Positions 37,973 through 47,552 of a stretch of 64,000 nt of DNA are shown here, piece by piece (position 1 is the stretch's first letter; each line of letters opens with the position of its first letter). Location: NCBI RefSeq assembly GCF_900111735.1, contig NZ_FOHW01000002.1, forward strand, positions 1 through 64,000, in the 5' to 3' direction. This stretch comes from Pseudomonas graminis (lineage in GTDB: Bacteria > Pseudomonadota > Gammaproteobacteria > Pseudomonadales > Pseudomonadaceae). The notes under the pieces were generated by a model, which made no database searches, was not told the DNA's origin, and was given only the letters and a program-made list of their open reading frames with translations. The position numbers and the translations under genes are program-made.

Positions 37973-38953
37973 TCAAATCGCGTTGCGAAGACTGAGGTTT
38001 TCCGGATGAGGCTGCAGATAGACCTGCAGCGCAATGTACGGATCGGGGTGTCGGCGGAAATGGTGTTTGAGCAGCGTCAACGGCACAACCAGCGGCACGA
38101 TGCCTTGGTGGTACTGATTGATGACGCCCTGGATTTCTTTCTTGTCGGACGCAGTGAGTGTCTGCCGCAGATAGCCGCACAGATGCTGCAACACGTTGGT
38201 GTGGGTGCGCCGGGTGGCCGGTTTCTTCAGCGCGCTCATCAACTGACTGAAATAGCGCGGGGCGATTTCGGCCGGGTCATTTCGGCCCATGGTCCCCAGC
38301 AGATTGCCCAGCGTCTTGTACTGGACAGGATCATTGGCCATCAGTTGGTATTTATAGCGAGCGTGAAACTCGGTGAGCGCACGACGGGTAATGCCGCTTT
38401 TCAGCAGCGTCTGCCAGGCGGCATAAGCAAACACACGGGTGATGAAGTTTTCCCGCAGCACCGGGTCGTTCAAACGGCCGTCTTCTTCGACCGGCAGATC
38501 AGGATGACGCGCGCAGAACGCCTGGGCATAAATGCCGCGTCCACCTGTCTCGAACGGCACGCCGTTATCACGGTAAACCTTGACGCGCTCCAGGCCACAC
38601 GACGGCGATTTCTGCATGAAGATATAGCCGCAGATGTCGCTCATCTCGGTGGCCATGTGTTCGCCGTAATCAGCCAGCTGCTCGGTCACGTTCATGGCGT
38701 GGTGGACACTGCCGACCGCCTGAGGATGATCCGGGTCACCCACCAAACGGATGGCTTCGCGAGGGATGCCCATGCCGATGGCGACTTCGGGGCACGCGGG
38801 CACGAAATCGAAATATTCGGTGAGGGCTCGGGTCAAAAGGTGGGATTCCTTGTGCCCGCCATTGAACCTGACCTCCACGCCCATCAGACAGGCGCTGACG
38901 CCCAGCTTGGGTTTGGAAGCTTGCTCTGATGAATGATCGAGTACAGCAGACAT
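37973..38953 (-). CDS. DUF523-DUF1722 protein, RudS-type thiouridine desulfidase
   Basis: A 326-residue fusion. The N-terminal DUF523 (TudS) domain (about 15-165) has the cysteines expected to hold a [4Fe-4S] cluster: Cys22 (SACLMG), Cys54 (PACPEV) and Cys119 (SPSCGLE). The C-terminal DUF1722 (YbgA-like) domain (about 185-315) is helical. The P. putida fusion has been reported as RudS, which removes sulfur from 4-thiouracil/4-thiouridine, a near-UV-absorbing tRNA base. It is the first gene of the photolyase operon, three bases before the regulator, which fits a light-response role. Confidence 0.88.
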   Translation of the reverse strand: MSAVLDHSSEQASKPKLGVSACLMGVEVRFNGGHKESHLLTRALTEYFDFVPACPEVAIGMGIPREAIRLVGDPDHPQAVGSVHHAMNVTEQLADYGEHMATEMSDICGYIFMQKSPSCGLERVKVYRDNGVPFETGGRGIYAQAFCARHPDLPVEEDGRLNDPVLRENFITRVFAYAAWQTLLKSGITRRALTEFHARYKYQLMANDPVQYKTLGNLLGTMGRNDPAEIAPRYFSQLMSALKKPATRRTHTNVLQHLCGYLRQTLTASDKKEIQGVINQYHQGIVPLVVPLTLLKHHFRRHPDPYIALQVYLQPHPENLSLRNAI

Positions 38954-38975
38954 GACAAACCCTCGATGAACTTCT

Positions 38976-38999
38976 TATACAGATGAGTTTCTCTGTACA
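38976..38999 (-). promoter_or_regulatory. LitR-type operator before the photolyase operon
   Basis: TATACA, twelve bases, TGTACA. This matches exactly the spaced palindrome T(G/A)TACA-N12-TGTA(C/T)A that I recall for class II LitR (PplR) in P. putida. It lies 23 bases before the start of the first gene and just after the predicted transcription start, so a bound repressor would block elongation or initiation. Confidence 0.75.
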
Positions 39000-39009
39000 A
39001 CATTTGCCC

Positions 39010-39037
39010 ATCATAGGTTTGTCGCAGTGCAAGTCAA
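39010..39037 (-). promoter_or_regulatory. sigma-70-like promoter of the photolyase operon
   Basis: On the minus strand TTGACT (39037-39032) and TATGAT (39015-39010) are spaced by 16 bases. The expected start near 39003 lies just upstream of the LitR-type operator at 38976-38999. Confidence 0.7.
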
Positions 39038-39122
39038 ATAATTTGTACAGGATCGGGAAGTGAAACGACAAGATGCGCGGATTTAGCCGCATTTGACGGG
39101 TAGCGTGACGATTTGGTGGTGC

Positions 39123-40426
<1,304 letters not shown>

Positions 40427-40619
40427 TCAAGGGCTCGCCGACAAGTCTGACGCGTTGCTTCAATCGTTCAACTGCACGATCGTGCTGTCCTAAAGAACAG
40501 CGGTGGAGTGGGGCGCCGTAACTTGACCTAAAGTTGAGTGATCATTCCGCGCACGAGCTTATGGCTTGTGAAGAAATAGACTCCGCAATTGCGATGAGCG
40601 CCACGTAAGGAACTCAGTC

Positions 40620-41522
40620 ATGCACATCTTGCTGACCGGCGGTACAGGCTTGATAGGGCGTCGTTTGTGTAAACACTGGCTCGCGCAGGGCCATGAACTG
40701 ACGGTCTTGAGTCGTAAACCCGAGGAAGTGGCGCGGCTGTGCGGCGCCAACGTTCGAGGGATTGCACATTTCGATGACGTAGGCAGCCAGCACGTCGATG
40801 CGGTGGTCAATCTGGCCGGCGCACCCATTGCCGACCGCCCCTGGACGCGCAAACGCAAAATATTGCTGTGGGACAGTCGCATCACTCTGACCGAGCAGTT
40901 GGTCACCTGGCTTGAGCGCCGTGAGCAGAAACCCGACGTGTTGATTTCCGGCTCGGCGGTGGGCTGGTACGGCGACGGCGGCGAGCGCGAACTCGACGAA
41001 AACGCGCAACCGGTCAGTGAAGATTTCGCCAGTCGCCTGTGCATTGCCTGGGAAGAGACCGCGCAGCGTGCTGAAACGTTGGGGATTCGCGTGGTGCTGG
41101 TGCGCACTGGTCTGGTGTTGGCTGACGAAGGCGGCATGCTGCAACGCCTGTTGCCGCCGTTCAAGATGGGCATGGGCGGACCGATCGGCAACGGACGCCA
41201 GTGGATGCCGTGGGTTCATATCGAGGATCAAATCGCCCTGATTGATTTTCTGATGAACCGGGATGACGCACGTGGTCCATATAATGCCTGCGCGCCAGCA
41301 CCGGTCCGCAACCGGGATTTCGCCAAGACCCTTGCGTCCGTGTTGCATCGCCCGTCATTCATGCCAATGCCGGCTGTCGCGCTTCGGTTGTTGCTGGGCG
41401 AACTGTCGATTTTGCTGCTGGGCGGTCAACGTGCCCGGCCAGACCGTCTGCAAGAGGCGGGTTTCACTTTCCGATTCACTGATCTGCGCGCGGCACTGGA
41501 AAACCTTCTGGGCCGCCACTGA
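40620..41522 (+). CDS. TIGR01777 family NAD-dependent epimerase (SDR39U1-like)
   Basis: A 300-residue extended short-chain dehydrogenase. The nucleotide loop [14 protein letters not shown] (about 4-17) is clear, as are the family segments [15 protein letters not shown] and [18 protein letters not shown] with the catalytic-site Tyr. The C-terminal domain ends LENLLGRH. Function is not known; homologues are linked to cell division or redox balance. It is divergent from the FAD oxidoreductase across 298 bases that hold the second operator, and is 14 bases from hemH. Confidence 0.92.
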   Translation: MHILLTGGTGLIGRRLCKHWLAQGHELTVLSRKPEEVARLCGANVRGIAHFDDVGSQHVDAVVNLAGAPIADRPWTRKRKILLWDSRITLTEQLVTWLERREQKPDVLISGSAVGWYGDGGERELDENAQPVSEDFASRLCIAWEETAQRAETLGIRVVLVRTGLVLADEGGMLQRLLPPFKMGMGGPIGNGRQWMPWVHIEDQIALIDFLMNRDDARGPYNACAPAPVRNRDFAKTLASVLHRPSFMPMPAVALRLLLGELSILLLGGQRARPDRLQEAGFTFRFTDLRAALENLLGRH

Positions 41523-41536
41523 CATCAAGGTGTTGC

Positions 41537-42565
41537 ATGACCGATCACGCTTTATTGATGGTTAACCTGGGCTCACCGGCGTCCACGTCGGTGGCTGACG
41601 TGCGCCGTTACCTCAATCAGTTTTTGATGGACCCTTATGTTATTGACGTGCCGTGGCCAGTGCGTCGCCTGATCGTCTCGCTGATTCTGATCAAGCGCCC
41701 GGAGCAGTCGGCCCATGCCTATGCCTCGATCTGGTGGGAAGAGGGTTCGCCGCTGGTGGTACTGAGCAAGCGACTTCAGCAGGCCATGGTCAAGGAGTGG
41801 AAGCACGGGCCGGTTGAGCTGGCGATGCGTTACGGCGAGCCCTCGATCGAAACCGTGCTCACGCGACTGGCAGCCCAGGGCATCAAAAAGGTCACCCTGG
41901 CGCCGCTGTATCCGCAGTTTGCCGACAGCACCGTGACCACGGTGATTGAAGAAGCCAAACGCGTTGTCAGTGCCAAGAAGCTGAATTTCGACTTCTCGCT
42001 GTTGAAGCCGTTCTTCAATCAGCAGGAATACCTCGACTCCCTGGTGGCGAGCGTGCGGCCGCATTTGCAGCAGGATTACGATCATCTGTTGCTGAGTTTT
42101 CATGGCCTGCCCGAGCGGCATCTCACCAAGCTCGACCCGACCGGCAATCACTGTTTCAAGAGCGGCAACTGCTGTGAAACGGCGTCGCCTGAGGTGCTCG
42201 CCGTCTGCTACCGCGCGCAGTGCATGCGTTCAGCGGTAGAGTTCGCCAAGCTGATGGGAATTCCCGATGGCAAGTGGTCGGTGTCGTTTCAGTCGCGTCT
42301 TGGCCGCGCCAAGTGGATCGAACCCTACACCGAACCGCACCTGGCCGAGCTGGCGGCTCAAGGCGTCAAGAAGCTGCTGGTCATGTGCCCGGCGTTTGTC
42401 GCGGACTGCATCGAGACGCTCGAAGAGATCGGTGATCGCGGTGCCGAGCAGTTCAGGGAAGCGGGGGGCGAGGAGCTGGTGCTGATTCCGTGTCTGAACG
42501 ACGACCCGAACTGGGCGAAGGCGCTGAACACACTGTGCGAAAAGGCACCGGCGATGGCGTTGTAA
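41537..42565 (+). CDS. hemH: ferrochelatase
   Basis: A 342-residue enzyme that inserts Fe2+ into the porphyrin in the terminal step of haem synthesis. The metal-site His189 is in [11 protein letters not shown] and Glu293 in CIETLEEI. Between residues 204 and 230 there is an insertion with five cysteines ([10 protein letters not shown] then CYRAQC). The protoporphyrin route fits the phylum. It follows the SDR gene closely and could be co-transcribed with it. Confidence 0.97.
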   Translation: MTDHALLMVNLGSPASTSVADVRRYLNQFLMDPYVIDVPWPVRRLIVSLILIKRPEQSAHAYASIWWEEGSPLVVLSKRLQQAMVKEWKHGPVELAMRYGEPSIETVLTRLAAQGIKKVTLAPLYPQFADSTVTTVIEEAKRVVSAKKLNFDFSLLKPFFNQQEYLDSLVASVRPHLQQDYDHLLLSFHGLPERHLTKLDPTGNHCFKSGNCCETASPEVLAVCYRAQCMRSAVEFAKLMGIPDGKWSVSFQSRLGRAKWIEPYTEPHLAELAAQGVKKLLVMCPAFVADCIETLEEIGDRGAEQFREAGGEELVLIPCLNDDPNWAKALNTLCEKAPAMAL

Positions 42566-42596
42566 TAACGCGAGCTCAGGTGTTGGCAAAATCTAC

Positions 42597-42685
42597 TGTA
42601 GGAGCGCGCTTGCCCGCGAAGGCGTGTGTTCAGTCGCCGTCGATGTGACGTGGAAACCGCGTTCGCGAGCAAGCTCACTCCTACA
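42597..42685. repeat. REPIN 1 of a tandem array, type B/A
   Basis: The left arm TGTAGGAGCGCGCTTGCCCG (type B) and right arm CGAGCAAGCTCACTCCTACA (type A) are inverted. The unit with its flank is repeated at 42729 with a 132-base period. Confidence 0.92.
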
Positions 42686-42728
42686 GATTGGGCATGCGCC
42701 GACTGTCTCAGGTGTGAGCAAGATCCAC

Positions 42729-42817
42729 TGTAGGAGCGCGCTTGCCCGCGAAGGCTTCTGTTCAGTCGCCGTCGATGTGACGTGGAAACCGCGTTCGCGA
42801 GCAAGCTCACTCCTACA
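42729..42817. repeat. REPIN 2 of the tandem array, type B/A
   Basis: Nearly identical to the unit 132 bases upstream, including the loop (CAGTCGCCGTCGATGTGACG) and the linker (GATTGGGCATGCGCCGACTG). The identity of the linkers points to a recent tandem duplication rather than two insertions. Confidence 0.92.
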
Positions 42818-42860
42818 GATTGGGCATGCGCCGACTGTCTCAGGTGTGAGCAAGATCCAC

Positions 42861-42947
42861 AAGGAGCCGGCTTGCTGGCGAAGACGTCCGTCCAGTCGCC
42901 ATTGGTGAGGCTGATGCGCCGCCTCCGTGATCAAGCTCACTCCTACA
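42861..42947. repeat. decayed third REPIN of the array
   Basis: In register with the 132-base period, with left arm AAGGAGCCGGCTTGCTGGCG and right arm ATCAAGCTCACTCCTACA. Both arms have drifted, so this is probably the oldest unit. Confidence 0.75.
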
Positions 42948-42960
42948 TAATCGAGCAGAC

Positions 42961-42998
42961 AAAAAAGGGGGCGTCACGTGAGTGATGCCCCCTTTTCA
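42961..42998 (-). terminator. terminator after uraA
   Basis: AAAAGGGGGC...GTCAC GTGA GTGATGCCCCCTTTT is a long stem with A- and T-runs on both sides, 14 bases beyond the uraA stop. It can stop transcription from both sides. Confidence 0.92.
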
Positions 42999-43011
42999 TA
43001 ACGCTTTAGAA

Positions 43012-44292
43012 CTACGGCAACTGATCATCCAGATGCTTGTTCTTCCACGCGTCATTTCCCGGCAGGATCAGGTTCAGCACGATCGCGGTCACGGCGCAGA
43101 GCGCGATGCCTTTCATACCGAAATCATCAGGGCCGTTGCCGGTGCCGATCAGCACGCCGCCAATGCCGAACACCAACGTGACGGACACGATCACTAGATT
43201 GCGTGCTTCGGCCAGATCGACCTTGTGGCGAATCAGCGTGTTCATGCCCACCGCCGCGATCGAGCCAAACAGCAGGCACAGAATACCGCCCATGACCGGC
43301 ACCGGAATGCTCTGCAGCAACGCGCCGAACTTGCCGATGAAGGCCAGGGTAATGGCGAAAACCGCCGCCCAGGTCATGATTTTCGGGTTGTAGTTTTTGG
43401 TCAGCATCACCGCGCCGGTGACTTCGGCATAGGTGGTGTTGGGCGGGCCACCGAAAGCGCCGGCCACGGTTGTCGCGATGCCGTCACCCAGCAACGTGCG
43501 ATGCAGGCCGGGCTTCTTCAGATAATCACGGCCCGTGACACTGCCCACCGCAATCACGCCACCGATGTGCTCGATGGCCGGGGCCAGCGCCACCGGTACG
43601 ATGAACAGGATCGCCTGCCAGTTGAATTCCGGTGCCGTGAAGTGCGGCAAGGCCAGCCAGGGCGCGGCGGCAATCTTCGCCACATCGACCACGCCGAAAT
43701 AGAACGACAGCGCAAAACCTACCAGCACGCCCGAGATGATCGGGACCAGGCGGAAGATGCCTTTGCCGAATACCGCAACGATCAAGGTCGTCAGCAGCGC
43801 CGCCATCGAAATGATGATGGCGGTGTTGTACGGGATCAGCTCTGCGGCGCCGTCACCTGTCCGGCCCATTGCCATGTTGGCGGCAATGGGTGCCATCGCC
43901 AGACCAATGGAAATGATCACTGGGCCGATCACCACCGGCGGCAGCAGGCGGTCGATGAAACCGGTGCCTTTGATCTTCACGGCCAGGCCAAGGAAGGTGT
44001 AGACGAAGCCCGCTGCCATGACGCCGCCCATGGTCGCCGCAAGGCCGAACTGGCCCTTGGCGAGAATGATCGGGGTAATGAACGCAAAGCTCGACGCGAG
44101 GAAGACCGGCACCTGACGACCTGTCACCACCTGGAAGCACAGGGTGCCCAGGCCTGCCGTGAACAGTGCCACGTTGGGGTCCAGTCCAGTGATAAGCGGC
44201 ATCAGTACCAGCGCGCCGAATGCCACGAACAGCATCTGCGCACCCGACAAAATCGTGCGCCAGAGTGGATCGTTGAACTCATCCGGCTTCAT
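43012..44292 (-). CDS. uraA: uracil permease
   Basis: A 426-residue nucleobase/ascorbate-family (NCS2) symporter with about 14 membrane segments that imports uracil with protons. The family segments APAIEHIGGVIAVGSVTG and GGPPNTTYAEVTGAV are evident, holding the Glu residues that bind uracil. Its ATG overlaps the upp stop by one base (TGATG), so uptake and phosphoribosylation are coupled. Confidence 0.96.
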   Translation of the reverse strand: MKPDEFNDPLWRTILSGAQMLFVAFGALVLMPLITGLDPNVALFTAGLGTLCFQVVTGRQVPVFLASSFAFITPIILAKGQFGLAATMGGVMAAGFVYTFLGLAVKIKGTGFIDRLLPPVVIGPVIISIGLAMAPIAANMAMGRTGDGAAELIPYNTAIIISMAALLTTLIVAVFGKGIFRLVPIISGVLVGFALSFYFGVVDVAKIAAAPWLALPHFTAPEFNWQAILFIVPVALAPAIEHIGGVIAVGSVTGRDYLKKPGLHRTLLGDGIATTVAGAFGGPPNTTYAEVTGAVMLTKNYNPKIMTWAAVFAITLAFIGKFGALLQSIPVPVMGGILCLLFGSIAAVGMNTLIRHKVDLAEARNLVIVSVTLVFGIGGVLIGTGNGPDDFGMKGIALCAVTAIVLNLILPGNDAWKNKHLDDQLP

Positions 44293-44930
44293 CAGGCTTC
44301 CTTCTGCTTGGTGCCGAAAATCTTGTCACCGGCATCGCCCAGGCCCGGAATGATGTAGCCGTGTTCATTCAGTTGCTGATCGATGGACGCGGTGTAGATG
44401 TTGACGTCCGGGTGGGCTTTCTCGACCGCGGCGATGCCTTCCGGCGCGGCCACCAGGACCATGGCGCGAATGTCACGGCAACCGGCTTTTTTCAGCAGGT
44501 CGATGGTGGCAACCATGGAGGAACCGGTGGCGAGCATCGGATCGATGATCAGTGCCAGGCGCTGGTCGATCTCTGGGGCGAGTTTTTCCAGGTATGTGTG
44601 GGCTTCGAGGGTTTCCTCGTTGCGCGCGACGCCCACGGCACTGACCTTGGCGCCCGGTATCAGGCTGAGCACGCCTTCAAGCATGCCGATGCCGGCCCGC
44701 AGGATGGGCACCACGGTGATCTTCTTGCCGGCGATCTTCTCGACCTGAACCGTGCCGGCCCAGCCCTGAATGTCGTAGGTTTCCAGCGGCAGATCCTTGG
44801 TCGCTTCATACGTCAGCAGCGCGCCGACTTCCTGAGCCAGTTCACGAAAGTTCTTGGTGCTGATATCGGCACGGCGCATCAGGCCGAGCTTGTGGCGGAT
44901 CAGCGGATGGCGGATCTCACGAATGGGCAT
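44292..44930 (-). CDS. upp: uracil phosphoribosyltransferase
   Basis: A 212-residue salvage enzyme that makes UMP from uracil and PRPP. The PRPP-binding segment is [20 protein letters not shown] and the uracil-binding segment [15 protein letters not shown] is at the C-terminus. ATG 44930 ([19 protein letters not shown]) is the conserved start; a frame nine codons longer exists. It is the first gene of upp-uraA. Confidence 0.97.
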   Translation of the reverse strand: MPIREIRHPLIRHKLGLMRRADISTKNFRELAQEVGALLTYEATKDLPLETYDIQGWAGTVQVEKIAGKKITVVPILRAGIGMLEGVLSLIPGAKVSAVGVARNEETLEAHTYLEKLAPEIDQRLALIIDPMLATGSSMVATIDLLKKAGCRDIRAMVLVAAPEGIAAVEKAHPDVNIYTASIDQQLNEHGYIIPGLGDAGDKIFGTKQKEA

Positions 44931-45127
44931 AGGGGAAAGGCTCCAGCGGGCGGGCAAAAAAAACGGCTTAGATTAATCTATTCAGCTGTAGCTTGTCCTG
45001 ACGGTTAGGTTCGAGCGCCGACATTTCTGGGACGGCAGTGCAACGTTAGTCCAGAAACACTTGCCCTGATGTCGGCGGATGCGTACCTTTGCCCGCTTTT
45101 CCTTACACAGCCCCCTTGGAGAGCGTC

Positions 45128-45685
45128 ATGTCCGCTGATCTCGAGCATATCCGTCAAGTCATGCGCGAGGCTGACTGCCTTTACAACGAGGCCGAAGTCG
45201 AAGCCTCCATCGCCCGCGTCGGCGAGCAAATCAATGGCGTGCTGGCCGACCGTAACCCGGTGGTATTTTGCGTGATGAACGGCGGCCTGATCTTCGCCGG
45301 CAAGCTGCTCACTCATCTGAATTTTCCGTTGGAAGCGTCCTACCTGCACGCCACCCGCTATCGCAACGAAACCAGCGGCGGTGACCTGTTCTGGAAAGCC
45401 AAGCCTGAAGTCTCGTTCATTGACCGCGATGTGCTGATCATTGACGACATCCTCGACGAAGGTCACACCCTCGGCGCGATCATCGACTTCTGCAAACATG
45501 CCGGTGCGCGTGCTGTTCACACCGCGGTGCTGATCGACAAGGACCACGACCGCAAAGCGCGTCCTGACCTGAAAGCCGATTTTGTCGGCCTGCCGTGCAT
45601 CGACCGCTACATCTTCGGCTATGGCATGGATTACAAAGGCTACTGGCGCAATGCTGCCGGGATCTACGCCGTCAAAGGCATGTAA
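45128..45685 (+). CDS. hpt: hypoxanthine-guanine phosphoribosyltransferase
   Basis: A 185-residue purine salvage enzyme. The PRPP motif VLIIDDILDEGHTL is at about residues 98-111 and the base-binding DKDHDRKARPDLKADFVG follows. GGAG lies before ATG 45128. It is divergent from upp across about 200 bases, placing pyrimidine and purine salvage side by side; both draw on PRPP from prs. It is followed by a REPIN. Confidence 0.94.
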   Translation: MSADLEHIRQVMREADCLYNEAEVEASIARVGEQINGVLADRNPVVFCVMNGGLIFAGKLLTHLNFPLEASYLHATRYRNETSGGDLFWKAKPEVSFIDRDVLIIDDILDEGHTLGAIIDFCKHAGARAVHTAVLIDKDHDRKARPDLKADFVGLPCIDRYIFGYGMDYKGYWRNAAGIYAVKGM

Positions 45686-45753
45686 CACGACGCAGCATGC
45701 TGCTCTACAGCGCCTGCGTCTGACGAAGATCTTGGGTAATACCCGAGATCTAT

Positions 45754-45841
45754 TGTAGGAGCGCGCTTGCCCGCGAAAGCATTCGTTCAGTCGCCATCGA
45801 TGCAGCCTGACCCACCGCGTTGGCGGGCAAGCGCGCTCCTA
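45754..45841. repeat. REPIN, type B/B
   Basis: Arms TGTAGGAGCGCGCTTGCCCG and GGGCAAGCGCGCTCCTAA are both of the GCGCGCTTGCCC variant. It lies between hpt and the gene at 45896. Its loop shares ATTCGTTCAGTCGCCATCGA with the array at 42597, so they belong to one family. Confidence 0.92.
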
Positions 45842-45895
45842 AAGATGCTGCCGGGCGCCACATGCTAGAGTGCCCCCATTTTTCGGGAGGCGCCC

Positions 45896-46381
45896 ATGCC
45901 GTTATCGTTTCGAAGTACCGCTGCGTTGATGTTGCTGTTGACGCTGCCTCTCCCCGCACTCGCCGAACCCATGCATGCGCAGTACCTGCCGCCGGACGAG
46001 CTGTCCGTGCGCGAGGGCGAACCCGAGCAGCAGCAATTGCTGCAGATCACCGAGTATTCGGTGGTGGTGGGCAGTCAGCGCCAGTCGAATCAGCAGCCGA
46101 TCCCGGTCACCTCGCCGCTGATCCTGCGCCTCAAAGGCAAGCCCATGAACAAGGGCGCCACAGTCACCGAGGTGCTGATCCACTTCGACGGCGAAAGCAA
46201 AAGCCTGAAGAAACCGACCTATGACCAGCCTTCGCGTACGCTGACGCTGTATTACCCGGCGACGCAGTACCGCGTGCTCATGGATTTGCTGCGTAACGAA
46301 AAGGTCTACTGCCAGTTCCTCAGCTATGCCAACGGTCATGTCTGGGCCGACCTGCACACCGGCAGCTTACGCGCGCGTTGA
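45896..46381 (+). CDS. exported hypothetical protein
   Basis: A 161-residue protein with a signal peptide (MPLSFRSTAALMLLLTLPLPALAEP). The mature part is beta-rich with a Gln-rich stretch (EQQQLLQITEYSVVVGSQRQ) and a single Cys near the end. No family recognised. A good GGGAGG site precedes the ATG. Probably periplasmic; its role is unknown. The next gene follows after 67 bases. Confidence 0.82.
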   Translation: MPLSFRSTAALMLLLTLPLPALAEPMHAQYLPPDELSVREGEPEQQQLLQITEYSVVVGSQRQSNQQPIPVTSPLILRLKGKPMNKGATVTEVLIHFDGESKSLKKPTYDQPSRTLTLYYPATQYRVLMDLLRNEKVYCQFLSYANGHVWADLHTGSLRAR

Positions 46382-46448
46382 GCCCGCGACCGGGCGGGGG
46401 GTAAACTGCCCGCCCGAGAAATGTCCCGCAAGTCAGTTGGAGTCAGCA

Positions 46449-46736
46449 ATGCGTAAAGATAAGAAGCAGGTGATTGGCGATGAAATCGGCGACGCCCAGA
46501 TCAAGCTGTTCCTGGATTTCGAGCCGGTCGACGCCACTTCGCCTTCGCTGCACAAGCTGATCAAGGCCTACCGTGGCCTTCGCGTCGATGACTTCGGGCG
46601 GTTTCTGACGTTCTTCAAGGAAGCCGGTTACGACCTCGACGGCAAAGACGAGCACGGTAATGACTTCGTTACGCTGATCAAGGATCAACGCAACGCCGAG
46701 GAATACATCGACCTGATCGAGACGGCGAGAGGCTGA
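46449..46736 (+). CDS. PA4642-family small protein
   Basis: A 95-residue soluble, acidic protein of the Pseudomonas PA4642 family, which is widely conserved in the genus and has no established function. The core YRGLRVDDFGRFLTFFKEAG is followed by a short helical domain. ATG 46449 has GGAG eight bases ahead; the longer frame overlaps the previous gene. It may be co-transcribed with the exported protein before it. Confidence 0.88.
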   Translation: MRKDKKQVIGDEIGDAQIKLFLDFEPVDATSPSLHKLIKAYRGLRVDDFGRFLTFFKEAGYDLDGKDEHGNDFVTLIKDQRNAEEYIDLIETARG

Positions 46737-46749
46737 ATCGCATAATTCC

Positions 46750-46772
46750 CGGGCGCCATCCTTCGGCGCCCG
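46750..46772 (+). terminator. GC-rich hairpin
   Basis: CGGGCGCC and GGCGCCCG form an 8-bp stem with a seven-base loop, 13 bases after the PA4642-family stop. No T-run follows, so termination is likely but not certain. Confidence 0.6.
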
Positions 46773-46900
46773 ATGCTCCCCTCCCGTCATTAACCAAGTC
46801 GCTGCTCCTGCGCTGCCACTACATAATCGAAAGACCCTTCCTACCGTATCCTTCGGCGTTTGCGACTACCGAAATCGACGCGCTGAATCATACTCAGCCC

Positions 46901-46916
46901 TGTGACAACGCTCACA
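46901..46916 (+). promoter_or_regulatory. CRP/Vfr-like binding site
   Basis: TGTGACAACGCTCACA is a perfect TGTGA-N6-TCACA core, flanked by C and G that extend the palindrome. It is 50 bases before the start of the small exported protein gene at 46966. Vfr, the Pseudomonas CRP homologue, recognises closely related sites. No clear -10 is seen, so activation or repression cannot be told. Confidence 0.6.
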
Positions 46917-46965
46917 GGAACGCGAGCAGGACGCTCGCTTTAATGATCGAAAGGGAATTCATGCA

Positions 46966-47427
46966 ATGAAAAATCGACTGACTTGCTTCACTCGCGCCAT
47001 CGCCGCAATTGCAATGATGGCCGCGGCAGTATCCGCTCAAGCGGCGTATCCAAGTAAAATCCAGCTCAACATCGAAATGTGGAATCAGTCAGGCGTCGAC
47101 CTCGCGCTGGTATCGGCCAGTTGGGCGCCGGCCAATACCGATTACACCGGCTACGGCTTTGCCGCTGACGCACCCACCGCAGCTGTGTCGGTCCCGCTGA
47201 AGAACCCGCGCAATGATTCTGCAACTTTCCGCGTGAGCGGCGAAGGCAAAATCTGCGAGTTCACCGCAGCCCATTCAGTGACCTTCAGTTGGGTTTCGAT
47301 CTCGCCGGCACCGGAGAAGTCCGCAACGGGCAGGTCGATCGGGAAAGTCCCGGCGGAATGCATCGCTTCGGTGACCAAAGGCACGAACTCGATGCAGGCG
47401 TACTCCGTGAGATTCGTGATGAAGTGA
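46966..47427 (+). CDS. small exported protein
   Basis: A 153-residue protein with a clear signal peptide (cleavage probably after VSAQA, residue 26) and a beta-rich mature part with two cysteines (KICEFTAAH and PAECIASVTK) that could form a disulfide. AAAGGGA lies before the ATG. No family recognised. Its upstream region has a CRP/Vfr-type palindrome. Location periplasmic or secreted; function unknown. Confidence 0.82.
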   Translation: MKNRLTCFTRAIAAIAMMAAAVSAQAAYPSKIQLNIEMWNQSGVDLALVSASWAPANTDYTGYGFAADAPTAAVSVPLKNPRNDSATFRVSGEGKICEFTAAHSVTFSWVSISPAPEKSATGRSIGKVPAECIASVTKGTNSMQAYSVRFVMK

Positions 47428-47494
47428 TGTTGATGCTGCGCTCTGCTACAGAGCCGCTTTGCGGTTAGAGCTGATCCCGCTTAATGCCAAAAAG

Positions 47495-47522
47495 AAAACC
47501 CCGCCTGATGGCGGGGTTTTTC
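47495..47522. terminator. bidirectional terminator
   Basis: AAAACCCCGCC, TGAT loop, GGCGGGGTTTT, followed by T on the plus strand and preceded by A-rich sequence for the minus strand. It separates the exported protein gene from the convergent mqo. Confidence 0.93.
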
Positions 47523-47552
47523 TTTTGCAGCTTTATTGAAGCAGGCCGGCTG

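Noticed and set aside
39026..39049. third LitR-type site upstream of 38999
   Set aside because: The TGTACA at 39044 has only AGTGCA at the required spacing, too weak to support.
42597..42947. CRISPR-like array
   Set aside because: The repeats are inverted REP doublets with repeated, not unique, linkers and there are no cas genes.
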